Numbered from the stretch's first letter, positions 25,301-36,915 are shown. The stretch is DNA of 64,000 nucleotides from Spongospora subterranea f. sp. subterranea (GCA_049724395.1 JAUGWO010000108.1:21691-85690), one strand, 5' to 3'. The notes: generated by a model from the sequence alone, not told the origin. Numbers and translations are program-made.

Positions 25301-26015
25301 TAGCGCGCTCTACACAGAGCAATAGGAAATCTTTTTTAAACAACAACATTTCTGCTCAAGTTCATTTATCTCAAATGTCGCATACGAGTACAGAGAAATC
25401 ATGACGAACCCTTTCGCATGATAAATTCCAATAAAGACGGAGACCTGAGTGAAAGTATCGGCGTTCAAGGACGGATGTTTTGCGAGTCCAATGGGCTTCG
25501 TCAACGAAGACGAAAGCGGTACCGTCAGATGGGTCCAGTGAAACGGTTTGACAATCGCCCACCATTGGTAAATGTCGACATTTAGCGTTTGAGTGACGGC
25601 AGTTGCCAGGATCTGAATACGCCCACACCATTACCCTTTCTCAATCCGACCCAATCCAGTAGACCTCTTTAATGAGCGATGAGAGGTCCACTCATTCACC
25701 GATCTGAATCTCGGCACCTTCATCCGTTTCTGGAACCCCTAAACCGAACCGGGGTTCAATGGTTCAACTACCAGACAGGTGATCTTCCAGATACCAATAA
25801 CATCCACCAAGATTTGAAATCCGAATCTGAGTGGGTTTAACTTATCTGCCGCCGAGCGCAAATTCGGTTCATTTGCGATCGTGGATAATCTAGACCGCGT
25901 AGACAGCGATCGATTGTACGCTCGATCATCTAGTTTCACTTGTACCCTCGAATGGATTTTTTGGTGGGCCGGGCCCAGGATTCATTTGGAGTCGGTCCCT
26001 AGTTCGGTTCACAGA
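25301..26015. other. Intergenic upstream of paralog C
   Basis: A minus frame at 25371-25631 has VFVDEAHWTRKT, which faintly resembles the first catalytic block of a Tc1/DDE_3 transposase, too weak to call. Nothing else recognised. The promoter of paralog C should lie within this stretch. Confidence 0.35.
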
Positions 26016-29000
26016 ATGCAAATGCAGAGCACGGCATCATTGCCCGCAATCGATCATCCCAGCACCGTCGACAACTCTGGCACGGTTGACCACATTGCTG
26101 GAACCTCGTCTTGTGGTCCCAATGCCAATACGGCTCAGAAATCATCACTTGGGTCCGCAAACAAACAAAAACAGGTGGAAATCGCTCTGTTCCCCACGAT
26201 TTCTTCGCTCCAAAAACCATTACTGTTGAGGGTCGTTTGTTGAGCCAATTCTTTGAGACGTTGTTTCAATTTACGATTGATCTGACAAACTCAAAATCGA
26301 GATGTATTTATTGAGTTCGCCCACCACCACCACGAGACTGATTTCACTGTTGTCAGACGAACCAGCGGGAACGCCTGACCATTGTGAAAAGGCGGATCGT
26401 GGGTCTAATCCTGTTGGCGGATCTCGCCGTCGTCCTGTGCATCGTGTTCCAGATTGTCTGGCTGTCGCACTCCCTGAACGACATGTTTGGCGCCAAGACC
26501 ACCAGTACTGCCGACTATCTTCAGTTCGATTATCGCGAATCCATTCGCGACATGGTACGCTTCATTGTCTCCATTGCCACAGTTCCGTTTGATGATTATC
26601 AATCGAAAGACATCAATTTGAAAATCACCAAACCTTATCGTGTTGAGGTTCTCATTTCTTCGATTTTTTTGTTTCCGGCGCAATCGTCGTTGTGTTGACG
26701 TGTGATATATGTTTGGTGATATAGTGTCTGGGATCGTACCGATATACCTACAACGCGAGCACGAGTTCAACATGTGTATTGCTGAGATCGCCACAGGACG
26801 CGTATCTGATCGACGAGCACCATATCCGCTTCCTGAACGAGATCCAGAGTCGCCATATCGAGTTCGTTGTTCTGACCGATGTCGTTGGTCGTGTTGTCGC
26901 TAGTGCCGGTCCATCGTCAGTTATCGGCTCCGTATTTGACCCTGATGGGATTGTGTCCACCTATAATTCCACATATTTCTTATCTGGAGCTCCTGTCAGT
27001 GACAATCACAATTCGTAATCTATCAATATTGCCCAGTTTCACTTGCTGTTCCCCTGCTGGTTTGAACTTCTTCTACGCATGATGAATGTTCTGTGAATCT
27101 AGTTTCCACATTCGGCCATGTTTTTATCTTGAAAATGTTCAACCTTCATTGCTGTCTAATGAGGTTTCTATGTTGATGCGCTTGTGAAATATATCGGTGC
27201 CGAAATTCAATGTCAACACTGTTAAGAACAGGTCTCGTCATCTGTGATGGTTCCGTCATCATTGTTCGAGACGATGGAGTCTGTGGAATTCGGCCCTCGA
27301 GGCGACACTTCGTTGGGCATGGGTGACGACCTGCCATCGTGGCGTGATCAGCCTGGAGGAACTTTGGTTCAATTTACAATTTCCCCATTCCATTGTGGAA
27401 CTAGTTCTCCAATCGGCTATATTCTTATGGGTATGGAATATATCTCCATCGCCACAATATGTTTTTCGATTTGTTCGCGATCAACAACTTCATTTCTTCC
27501 GTGCATGTTGTTCTAATCGTTTTCCATATCTCAGGAAGAGCCATTACACGGCGAAAGTACGATCTATTCTCAACTGTCGTGAATCTTCAAAAGAGCGGGT
27601 TTTCTGCGATTGTGGCACAATCCCTCGACGGTACATGGACAACGGCAACCTCGTTTGCTTGGAAAACGACCGCAGATGGTTTGGGGTCAACTCCAGATAT
27701 TTCAGATTTCTATTACAGCGACCAGCTTCAGGACGTTCTGAAGTCGCCAGGTCATTCGGTGCTATCCACAATAACTATCGGTAAACCCCAAACACATTTA
27801 CTTGTGGGGTTGTGCTTGGGATGTTTCCGGTTTCGCCATCTGACCTTTCCCCGTGCGGTTTATGCTGGACCATCAACGTCAAAAAAGCGGCGAATCCAAA
27901 AATTTCTGTTTGACTTTCTGGATTATATTGCTCCTGCGATTTGGTCCCAAATGCTGTGTGTTTAGACGACACCGATTATCTGGTGGCCGCCGGTCCTGTT
28001 CCTGGCACCATGCTCGAGGGATCTTCTGCTCCAGAATCGCTGAACGACGCCAGGGCGGTGTACCTGTTCGGCGCGCCCAACGCTGTGGTCCGTCACCTGG
28101 TCCTCACGTCCATATCCTGGCAGATTCCATTCGCCATATTCCTCTTCATAATGAGCTGGGCCACTCTCAAGTTTATGTGTAGGAAATCCAAAAACTCGGG
28201 AACGCGCTTTTGTGTCCTCTAACACTGGTCCCCTTTAGTTGTCAAATTCATTGATCCGATGCAGCAGCTGATTGAATCTGTTCGAAATAAAAGGTCGGCA
28301 GCGATTTTTCCCGTTTCTAATGTTGTCGGTTCTGTTTTTGTGATTGCTTCTACGAATCCCTAATAGGTCTGAATTAGACCATCTTCTGGATTTTTTTTTT
28401 CAATGCGATTATCGGGTTTCGTATTGTGTTTAGCACAGAATCGTTCATCCATTCACTCAGTGCATGCACCGTGTTAGAATTCAAGAGTTCAACGAGAAGG
28501 TTCGGGCGATGAGGGCGAACAAATCGGTATTGGTTAGCTTGATCATGAAAGCGGTGATCGTGCAAGGGATGTTTGTCGGAGTAATCTTCTTGAATATCAA
28601 TCTCCTAACAAACTTCGTCAGCGAATTCTCATCAGCGACTTCTGAGGTAATTTCAAAAGAATTGTTTTGTTTGTTCCACTGATCATATGCGGATCTAATC
28701 CTCAATTTCTATGCAATTCGACATCTCCCAAAATTTTGTACTGTGCCGACAAGTGAGGAATCGAAGTTCCTGATCTAACTTGAGCGTCAGGGAGCGGTCA
28801 TGAGTCAGGTCGCACAAGCGAAAGGCCAGGACGTCGGCGGGTTCCTGAAAGGGTGGTCCGGGTTCGACACGCTCATCAACCCGATCGCAGCAGGCGCCTT
28901 GTCCATCAGCGAGACGGCCAAACTTCAGACCAGCGCCACCTTTCTGGAAGTCGATTCCCTTTCCGCCGTCTCAATGTACTCCATAATTCCAAATTTTGTG

Positions 29001-30507
29001 ATGTTTTCAAAAAAAGCAACAACCCGCCTGTCATCAAGATGCGTTTTGTGGTTGTTCAAGCTTTCAGCGACCTCGAATATCATTGCTTGCCAGATTCGAG
29101 TCGCGTGTTAAATGGTTTCATTTTTTTTCTCGCTGTTCCGAGAAAACTCAAAGCGCTGAATTGTTGGAATCTTTTTTAGGGGATCCGTTGTTATTGCCAG
29201 CAGTCATGGTCCCGCCACCTCAACACTCTTTCCGTCGATGGGCATGATTGAGTACATGGCCCGGCAGGATCCGGCCGTTCGCGCCCCCGCCGCTACAACG
29301 GTGACGTGGACCAGGGATCAGATTGCGACGTATTCTCCCAGCAACGCCTCAGTTCGAGAAAAAGGCCCCAAAATCGTTCGACTTATCGCCATTCCTGTCA
29401 GCAATCGATCAAGTATGTAGCTCTTAACACTACGTAATAAGAAATGTTTTGATGTCGAGATTAATTGAGTCCATCGCTTGGTGTGGCCAACGTTTTTGGC
29501 CAATTCTTCAGACTACGTTTTTTATTTAATACCCATTTCCTTATTGTTCCAGTTGTTAACGGAAAGCTGGTGTTTGGGAATATGGTCGGGGCCATCATGA
29601 TGGTGGACATTTTCAACGGGAAGGAGACGGTCTGGGAGCGAGCCCTGGAAGTGTTCAAGGAAGGGTATTTCGGTACCGACCTACACAATCATTTTACTCC
29701 ATTCCATGAGCCAACAATATGTCGTATAGGCCTCTTCGTCTGGAACAAGGAATCACGTAATTTCACAACAATATCGACCGTGCTCAAGGTAAATTCCTTC
29801 TCGCTTTGCGAAGTGTTTTGTTTTTGCTGTTGATTCCCGAATAATGGGCTTGTTGCAACCACCACTTTGTATTGTCATTCGCCGAACTGTTGTTATGGGT
29901 TTTCCAGTACACCATCCGTTGTTGAGGACCGCCAATCGTTAGGCGCAAAATCAATTGGTAGTCGTTGGACTCCCTCTGATCTAATTTCGCTGTTCCTGTT
30001 TAGCGTCCCAATATAGATGAGCTCTCGTATGGAGTGGATTTGACGGGCGGCGCTCGTAGTGTTCTGACACGAGGGCTGGAGAGTTCCTACACCGACTCGG
30101 GCATCTATCTGCAGCGCGACGTCTCAATCAGCGGCCAACTGTTTTCCACTTCCGTTGTTCCATTACAGGGACGGAACGAGATCTCGTTCTCGGATTGCGT
30201 TCTGAACGCCTATTTTGTACGGGGAGTGGACCAATCCGCATGGACCACTTTGTTGCAGACACAGATCATAATTCAAATCGTCGTGATGATCGTGGAAATC
30301 TTGGCCAACGTGCTGAGTCTGCTGTTATCCTACCTGCCCATGCGAAATTTTTTGAGACTGTTGCAACGCACGTTCACGGTTCCGTCAGTATCGGGTCGCG
30401 AACGCGTCGCAATGGAGAATAAGGCGGCGAAAATGATGGCCGCCCAAGCCAATCATGCCATCACCACCCCACAGGTTGTCAATGCCTGGTCTCATCCCGA
30501 CCTTTAA
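26016..30507 (+). CDS. Paralog C: twin-ectodomain four-TM membrane protein, intact (869 aa)
   Basis: Reference copy of the family. Exons: 26016-26174, 26357-26554, 26725-26994, 27232-27430, 27535-27780, 27966-28178, 28239-28293, 28478-28646, 28791-28975, 29180-29412, 29553-29672, 29730-29788, 30004-30507 (2610 bases with stop, in frame). Layout: N-tail 1-64, TM1 about 66-89, ectodomain 1 about 90-407, TM2 about 408-429, cytosolic linker with FIDPMQQLIESVRNKR, TM3 about 463-487, ectodomain 2 about 488-784, TM4 about 785-812, PMRNFL motif, C-tail to 869. The halves align: LTDVVGRVVASAGP with GSVVIASSHGP, and PIGYILMGRAI with FGNMVGAIMMV. This order of a D-x-x-G-x-V-x-A-S strand, a second sub-domain, a TM and a proline-bearing helix is like dCache-HAMP sensors. 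No output domain. Probably a plasma-membrane chemosensory or adaptor protein; this is inference. Confidence 0.88.
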
Positions 30508-31522
30508 CGAGAAACACATCGCAAACCTTTGTCGGTTGAACGTCGAAATTCGTCAGCCATCCGACCAACGTTCAAAGCAAAATCCGGAAAACCCCAGGTA
30601 TACACAGTGGCAATATTTCTTCTTGTATAAACATTCGCGTTCAATTGCCAGAGCATCTGTAAAGATTATCGAGCTTCAAATTCTGGTTTCCATCAGCGGG
30701 GTTTGAACAACAGCAATGAGTGTCTCGTAGAGATCGCTTTCACTGCTGCGAGCACCTTTTTCCTTTCGCCTCTTACCAAAATTCTGTTTAGTTTCCGAAT
30801 CTGGTGCATCGTTGAAGTTGCATCATTTTCAGTTGCTGTTCTTTTTATTGCCCCAGCTGTTATGGTCAAGGGTTTGTTCCGTTCCTAACTGGATTTGATC
30901 GAAAACCGATGAAGGATGAACCAAAAGCATGTTTGAAGGTTTTATTCCGTTGATTACGAATAAGTTCAACCAAAACAATTTGAATGACGGTAATCATCGG
31001 AGATCTTCAAACCTGACACCGAATGTTCGCCAATTCAATTACTGGACATCCAAAACCCATTATTTGGCTCATTTCTATTGCAAGACCATCTCGGGACAAA
31101 CATAGTAAAGACTGATCGCTTTAGGAAGGGAACTCTTTGAAACGATTGAATAGCAGCACTGATGCATACGACCTGGGCAAGTTAGGCTAAACGTGCATCA
31201 GATAGCCCAGGGTTAATTCAATATAGCGCCGGCCGGAGCCATCGTAAGAATATCGGATTTCCCCCTGCAGTTCCAGAATTATCGATGGCCAGAACTATCT
31301 ATCGCTGTGTTCCTACTACATCAGACAAGTCAAGACATTATGTCGGCCCCTCAAACGGTGCAATTTATTTAGCATTGCTCTTACATGAACTGGAATCAGC
31401 GAAAGACCATGAGAGAAGAAAAAATTTTGTGAACTGAATTCATAAAGTTGCTGCTGTTCGTTGCCGATAAAGAACTCTAAAAGTTCTGAGCTGCAAAAGA
31501 CGACATATCGAGAAACAAAAAT
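30508..31522. other. Intergenic, no gene recognised
   Basis: Only short frames. Probably the 3' flank of paralog C and the downstream flank of the tRNA gene. Confidence 0.5.
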
Positions 31523-31594
31523 CTCCGAAACGGGGAATTGAACCCCGGTCTCACCCGTGACAGGGGCGAATACTGGCCACTATACTATTTCGGA
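31523..31594 (-). tRNA. tRNA-Asp (anticodon GTC)
   Basis: 72-nt cloverleaf. The 7-bp acceptor stem TCCGAAA/TTTCGGA is fully paired with discriminator G. D-arm includes TAGTGG. The anticodon stem CGCCC/GGGTG holds loop CTGTCAC, giving anticodon GTC. The T-arm is CGGGG-TTCAATT-CCCCG. There is no intron and no encoded CCA. A T-run directly downstream on the minus strand suits an RNA polymerase III terminator. Confidence 0.95.
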
Positions 31595-31624
31595 ATCGGC
31601 TTTACTGTCCGGAAGTGTCTTTTG

Positions 31625-31662
31625 TTCACGCGTGGATAGTCCACGCGTGGACAGTCCACTCA
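31625..31662. repeat. Short dyad next to the tRNA gene
   Basis: CACGCGTGGATAGTCC is followed at once by ACGCGTGGACAGTCCA. The ACGCGT core repeats and is self-complementary. It lies about 30 bp upstream of the tRNA gene on its strand. Confidence 0.5.
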
Positions 31663-31789
31663 AAAATAAGTGCCCCAGTGGACTAACTTAGTTATATACA
31701 CAGACCCAACAAAGGTAATAGGTTCTTCAGCGAAGTCAATACTGTATCAGATTCTGGCCCACTCAGCTACAAAAATACTTTCATCGCTT

Positions 31790-31950
31790 TGAAAAACAAT
31801 TCATACGAGAGCATAATGCACCAACCAAACGAAAGAGCTACACGAAGATCAATGACCTTTTCAAAACAATCGAACTGATCGCAATGACCATTTTATAGGT
31901 TGTTGAATTTGAATCTACTGGCGGTTTCAGAAGCAACAAGAGTGTGCGTT
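31790..31950 (+). pseudogene. Unassigned coding fragment, inverted partner of the ORF at 31979-32602
   Basis: A plus frame reads TKRKSYTKINDLFKTIELIA, matching TKRDLRYTKLENLFKTIEPIA encoded on the minus strand at about 32290-32360. It looks like a piece of a multicopy, probably mobile, element duplicated head-to-head. Confidence 0.4.
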
Positions 31951-31978
31951 GATAACAGATGGATTATAAAAAAAAAAA

Positions 31979-32602
31979 TTATTCGACCGTCGGTATCTGA
32001 GCGTTTAAAGACGGACACTTGGAACTCCTAGCTCTGTGATTATCGGTCGGCATCAAACCGGCCTTGATGCACGCTGAACACAACCTCTTGCGAGACGACA
32101 ACAATGACCTGTTTACATCGTCGCCACCCCCTCTTTTTCTTGGTGGCAGAACTGGGACTTGCAAAGGCTTGTCTGTGTTGTCCGCTTCAGGTTCTGGCAG
32201 GATAAATTCACTGCTCCCTTCCCCATGAAGACTTTGCTTGAACGCCAGCAGATTCAGCGTCAACAACTTGTAGTAGTGATCATTCCTAATTGCGATTGGC
32301 TCGATGGTTTTGAAGAGATTCTCGAGCTTCGTGTACCGAAGATCCCGCTTCGTTGGTACCATTATGCTCTGGTATGCTGTCATATTGAGGTGATGCTGTG
32401 CACTACACGGAATACCAGTTTGATGGAGATCAGGGGATTCGAGAGTGGCAACCGATCTTAGATTTAATTTTGCCAGAGCTTTGTCAAACAGAGGGTGAGA
32501 GCTAATTCTCCAGCGAGGATGCAAATTGGACACATGAAAGAGCTGCCTTCCTGGCAAACGGCAAAGCGCAGCACATATTCCAGCGCAGGGTCCAACAGAC
32601 AC
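31979..32602 (-). CDS. Unassigned ORF, 207 aa, probably from a mobile element
   Basis: Open frame of 207 aa whose C-terminus has CSACIKAGL, NHRARSSKCP, a Cys/His-rich tail like those ending some transposases. A related piece lies inverted at 31790-31950, and the 5' part enters the dispersed repeat at 32609-33347. Expression and start are uncertain. I do not recognise the family. Confidence 0.35.
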   Translation of the reverse strand: MSVGPCAGICAALCRLPGRQLFHVSNLHPRWRISSHPLFDKALAKLNLRSVATLESPDLHQTGIPCSAQHHLNMTAYQSIMVPTKRDLRYTKLENLFKTIEPIAIRNDHYYKLLTLNLLAFKQSLHGEGSSEFILPEPEADNTDKPLQVPVLPPRKRGGGDDVNRSLLSSRKRLCSACIKAGLMPTDNHRARSSKCPSLNAQIPTVE

Positions 32603-32608
32603 TTCCGA

Positions 32609-33347
32609 TTTGATAGATTAAGAGCCCCAAATCTAGGTCATCTTTAGAAAGAGTGCGCCAACTGTCGAGACGCGAAAGAGAAGCGCCCATCGATGAGCAT
32701 GGAGGGAGCAAATCACCATTGTCATCATGACTCCACATGTCTTGGACGAAGTCGCGTTTTTGTTCAATGTCGCTCTTCTATCGAATCACAGCCCAGGACT
32801 CAATTTGACTCAATGAATGGTCAAAACTGGCTGGATTTTAGTGGGCGTGGACACTATCTCAAAGCGTAAGTTGAAGTGATAGCAACCACGAAACCATAAT
32901 AGCAACAGCAACTGCGGGTTTAACAGACTGGGGCGCCCTGCTGTAAGTTGTGTATTCGCAAATCAAACGTGAGGACTCGATGGGATTCAGGGCGAGTCCC
33001 TACAGCGTGACTTCAATACCCGACAGATTGTTGCTGACCCTCGCCCTTTATCCCATTGAGCCCTGACGATATGATCCAACCAGTGATATGGTTGCCGACA
33101 AATACCCTGAATGATATAAGCTTTTTCAAAGCAGCGATGGTCGATGATGCATCTGAAGGGTCATGGATCATGATGCATGATACCAGATACATCCACAGCG
33201 ACGAAGCGTTCTAGGTTCCAGAATCACGATGTCGGTTAGTGAACACCATTTATCTCCACAGGATGATTCAACATCAACGAATTTTGTTCCTATTTTGTCG
33301 ATAAAAAAAGCAAGTACAAGATCTCAAATGGCTGGAGCAAGATCTCA
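32609..33347 (-). repeat. Dispersed repeat, about 0.73 kb, inverted copy of 47107-47825
   Basis: Read on the minus strand it is nearly identical to 47107-47825 on the plus strand, with scattered substitutions and one roughly 20-bp length difference near 32887. Its 5' end carries a dyad (AGCAAGTA, later TACTTGCT), and an open reading frame enters it from outside at both sites. Family not recognised. Confidence 0.8.
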
Positions 33348-33637
33348 TACTTGCTTTGGGTATCGACAAAAAAGGAACAATATTCTTCTTTTGCAGCTAG
33401 AAGGGACTCCACCGTTGGTTTGGTCCATTTAACGTCCGGGTTTTCTGCAGACTTGACAGGAGTGCCTCTTTGCTTTGTGGGAGCTAGTGGCGTCGGTGGG
33501 GACTCCAAAGCAGGTTCTGCTTGCGACATCGAACGCCTTTGTAGGAATCGCAATGGAAATAATCCAACGAGTTGGAAAGCCTTATAGCGGCGGTCAATCT
33601 CGTGATCGGGTAAACTGCGTGATTCTACGGCTTTCAT
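33348..33637 (-). CDS. Unassigned ORF running into the dispersed repeat
   Basis: A 115-aa frame (33637 to 33290) starting MKAVESRS, rich in Pro, Ser and Lys, whose last 19 or so residues come from the dispersed repeat. No family recognised. It may be the end of a gene or element truncated by insertion of the repeat. Confidence 0.25.
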
Positions 33638-33784
33638 AATGCTCTGTCGCGCAGTTTCATAAGTACAGTACAGTAGTTGGGACAGATTTACTTTCTCCGT
33701 GTTATTTTGCGCAGTTATTTTCTACTTGAAACTGGCTCTGAAAAAACCTACGGGAAATCACTTTGCTGAAATCTGACTCCCTTT

Positions 33785-34165
33785 GTCTGTTGATAAAACC
33801 CCATGTTGAGTCATTGTTGATAAAACCCCCGGTGTTGAATCATTGTTGATAAAATTCCATGTTGAGTCATTGTTGATAAAACCCCCGGTTGAATCATTGT
33901 TGATAAAATTCCATGTTGAGTCATTGTTGATAAAACCCCATGTTGAGTCATTGTTGATAAAACCCCATGTTGAGTCATTGTTGATAAAACCCCATGTTGA
34001 GTCATTGTTGATAAAACCCCCGGTTGAGTCATTGTTGATAAAACCCCCGGTTGAGTCATTGTTGATAAAACCCCCGGTTGAGTCATTGTTGATAAAACCC
34101 CCGGTTGAGTCATTGTTGATAAAACCCCCGGTTGAGTCTCTGTTGATAAAACCCCCGGTTGATTC
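33785..34165. repeat. 27-bp minisatellite, about 14 copies
   Basis: Head-to-tail units of GTTGATAAAACCCCCGGTTG plus AGTCATT, with variants in which CCCGGT is replaced by CATGT. Because 27 is a multiple of three, the array stays open on both strands (9-residue protein repeats such as LIKPPVESL), which is not evidence of a gene. Confidence 0.92.
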
Positions 34166-34169
34166 ACAA

Positions 34170-35029
34170 ACTTTGTTATTTTCGATTTACAAAGGGGTTT
34201 TGAACGTAATTAGTATTATTTTTGATTGGAGGGAGTAAATGATTTTTGATTGATTATGGGCCCAGAACGCTCCCGACATGGTGTGTTCTGAGAAACTACT
34301 GTGAAAGATCCCGCCAATTAACGGGAGTGGTGATTTCATCAATTTTGAAAGGAAAGGTAATCGTGGCATTCGATGCTAACGAGTTTTCTTGACATCCTCT
34401 CGGCAGGAGTCCTCGTCAAATGTGTACAGTACACGTCATTGTTCATCACGCCTTCAATAATTTCACCGGTTTTGTCAATCCATTGACATTTTTCTCCTCG
34501 TCAAACGTCACCTTTCTACCACCTTTAACCGCTGCTGGAACTGATAAGAGATTGGTGTCTCCGATACTGGAGACATGGAGGACATGCAGCATCTCTCGTG
34601 CGCCTAATTTCACTATCCCTTTTCTTTTGCTTGGATAATGTTATTCTCGCTATCTGGATGTTTGTACTATCTCGTGAATAATCAGCGATTCCTTCTCTCA
34701 CACCCGTCATGTGTTTTAGTGCATCCAGAATCCGCCGCCCACCGCCGTCCTGTTAGCGGGCACAAAGCCCTCTTATATCGTGAAGTGGGTGGTTTATTTT
34801 GTTTGAACCATTCAGGTCGCAACTCAGGATGGTTCATCCAGCACTTGGTATATGATATGGTGTACAAATGTTCGCGGTTTCTTATTGGTCGGGTAATCCT
34901 GTGTACTCCCAGGTGTTTCCCTACTTCCGCCTGGAAGCCGCTACAAGTAGATTGGGTATTTACTGAAGGAACCTATTAGACCTGCTCATCCGACGATTGC
35001 TCGAATCCGGGCACAAGGTTGCGATAAGG
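34170..35029. other. No gene recognised
   Basis: The longest frame (34638-34979, plus, 113 aa) has no motif I recognise and no convincing splice context. Confidence 0.35.
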
Positions 35030-35815
35030 ACCTTCATCTCCCCAGACACTTCGAGATAGCTGTGCAAACCCTGCTGTAATCAGTGTGCCAAGTCACTGAA
35101 GCCGTTTCTGGCGGAAGGCAAGGATGGACCGTGAATGAAGGAGGCCAGAACTTGATGCGGTGACTTGACCGTTCAACAGATGGAGGATTTGAGCAATCAA
35201 TTGAGCGAACGGTGTTGAGCTTATAAGATCCCAGACAATGAAGTCGTCGCCAGGTGGATAGAGGACAAAGACATCACAGTTGATGTGTCGTGCCCGACCC
35301 TATTGTCCTCTCTTCAAACCGTTTGTTCCTTGTATTCATTCTCTCTTCTCTTTGGTATCCAATACACGGATCCACTTCCACCGAACAAAGATGTGGTATA
35401 TTGGGGAAAGGTGGAGCATCGGTGGAAGTGGATACTTGTTCAAAAGAGAGAAAGAATGAATAAAAGGATGAACCGGTAAAAGAGAGGGACAATAGGGTCG
35501 GTCACGACACATTAACTGTAATATCTCTGTCCTCCTCTATCCACCTGGTGCCGGCTTCATTGTCTGGGATCTTTCGCCGTTCGCTCAGCCCAAATCCTCC
35601 ATCTGCTGAACGTTCAAGTGAGACTATGACCCGTCAACCGCATCAGGAAGTGCAACAACTCTCTGGCCTCCTTCATTCACGGTTGCTGTTTTTTCAACGA
35701 TGTCACAATCTTGCCCTCCGCCAGAAACGGCTTGAGGGACTTGGCTCATTGGTTACAGCAAGGTTTGCTGACAGCTATTTGGAATTGATCTGGGGAGATG
35801 AAGGTCCTTATGGCA
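35030..35815. repeat. Fold-back inverted repeat, arms about 360-410 bp
   Basis: Left arm about 35030-35390 and right arm about 35405-35815 are reverse complements with divergence. The centre near 35398 has CACTTCCACCG facing CGGTGGAAGTG. A third, direct copy of part of the left arm is at about 35872-36062 (shared GAATAAAGGAGGCCAG-like, CTTGACCGTTCAACAGATG and CCCAGACAATGAAGTCG). Probably a multicopy non-coding element. Confidence 0.75.
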
Positions 35816-36543
35816 AACCGATGAGTTTGTGCTTGGATGGCGAGCGATCGTCGGACGGGAACTACAGACCTACCCGTGAATAAAGGAGGCCAGAAAGTTG
35901 CACTTCCAGATGCGGTTGACGGGTCCTATTCTCACTTGACCGTTCAACAGATGAAGGATTTGGGCACTCAATTGAGCGAACGACGTAAAGCTTAAAAATA
36001 TCCCAGACAATGAAGTCGGCACCAGGTGGATAGAGGACAACAGGGCGTCATTGCTCTTAGAAATGTGTCTTTGAACATGTTGTTAGTGCACATATGTTGA
36101 ATCAGGCTGTTGAGGATCCCGTCAATTCCTCCTGCAGATTTACTAGTTGGCTGTTGTATTCCCACGAACAATCTAAAGAATACTGTAATAGGTTTGTGCC
36201 CGGATGGCGAGCGATTGTCGGATGGCCCTAGCGTAGATACCAATACTACAAATCAAACACAAATGTGTTGAACTCACACTAAAAAAACACAATCGCCCTC
36301 TTTTCAAGGTTTGTGATTGTGTTTATGCATAATCAGTCGAATATCCACTGCTGTGTTCCATAATACACCATCTACAATGATCCCTTTGTGCTCTGTCACC
36401 TCTCATGTCGCAGTTCGGTGCACAGCACGAGCCAGGAGGTGATTAGCTTTATCTCTTTCTGCGTTTGTCTTTGAGTCACATTATGAGGGAGTTCGAGATT
36501 CAGTTGTTCATAATGAAACCAAACGGTTAGAACTTTGTAGACA

Positions 36544-36915
36544 ATGGCGATAGACAACATGGTCATCACAATCGTCAGGAATAAAATCAGATTCTACCGG
36601 TCCATTACAAAACAATCCAATGTCACGTGGGGACTGAGAAATAATGGTTTAAGACAAGAATCAACGGACGCGAGGTCAAAAATTGAACCTAAGAACAGCT
36701 ACTTGTATGTCGATCCAGACCTTGTTTCGAATACAGTTAATATCTTTGATAAGGCCCCAGGACTTGAATCGGGGTTTGGGGGCAATCAAGGGCAGGGAAT
36801 GTTCGTGACAATGGAGATTTGGGGTCTTGTGGCCTTATCATTCAAGAACAATGTCACGCCAAAATGCCTTATAATCTGGAATTATGTAAGAACTTTTACT
36901 AGCGATTTGTTATAA
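36544..36915 (+). CDS. Unassigned ORF, 123 aa
   Basis: Frame beginning MAIDNMVITIVRN. A good donor-like GTAAGA follows LIIWNY at about 36887. Beyond the stop the same frame resumes as EYDPTPIGSP and then YPWLLVEFQDNNTLFFSW, which looks protein-like, so this may be part of a spliced or broken gene of about 200 aa. No family recognised. Confidence 0.3.
   Translation: MAIDNMVITIVRNKIRFYRSITKQSNVTWGLRNNGLRQESTDARSKIEPKNSYLYVDPDLVSNTVNIFDKAPGLESGFGGNQGQGMFVTMEIWGLVALSFKNNVTPKCLIIWNYVRTFTSDLL

Noticed and set aside
25371-25631. Possible Tc1/DDE_3 transposase fragment (VFVDEAHWTRKT)
   Set aside because: A single short block, no second or third catalytic block nearby; mentioned only in the intergenic entry.
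33811-34238. Long repetitive ORFs on both strands over the 27-bp array
   Set aside because: They exist only because the unit length is a multiple of three; there is no start context, no domain and no conservation.
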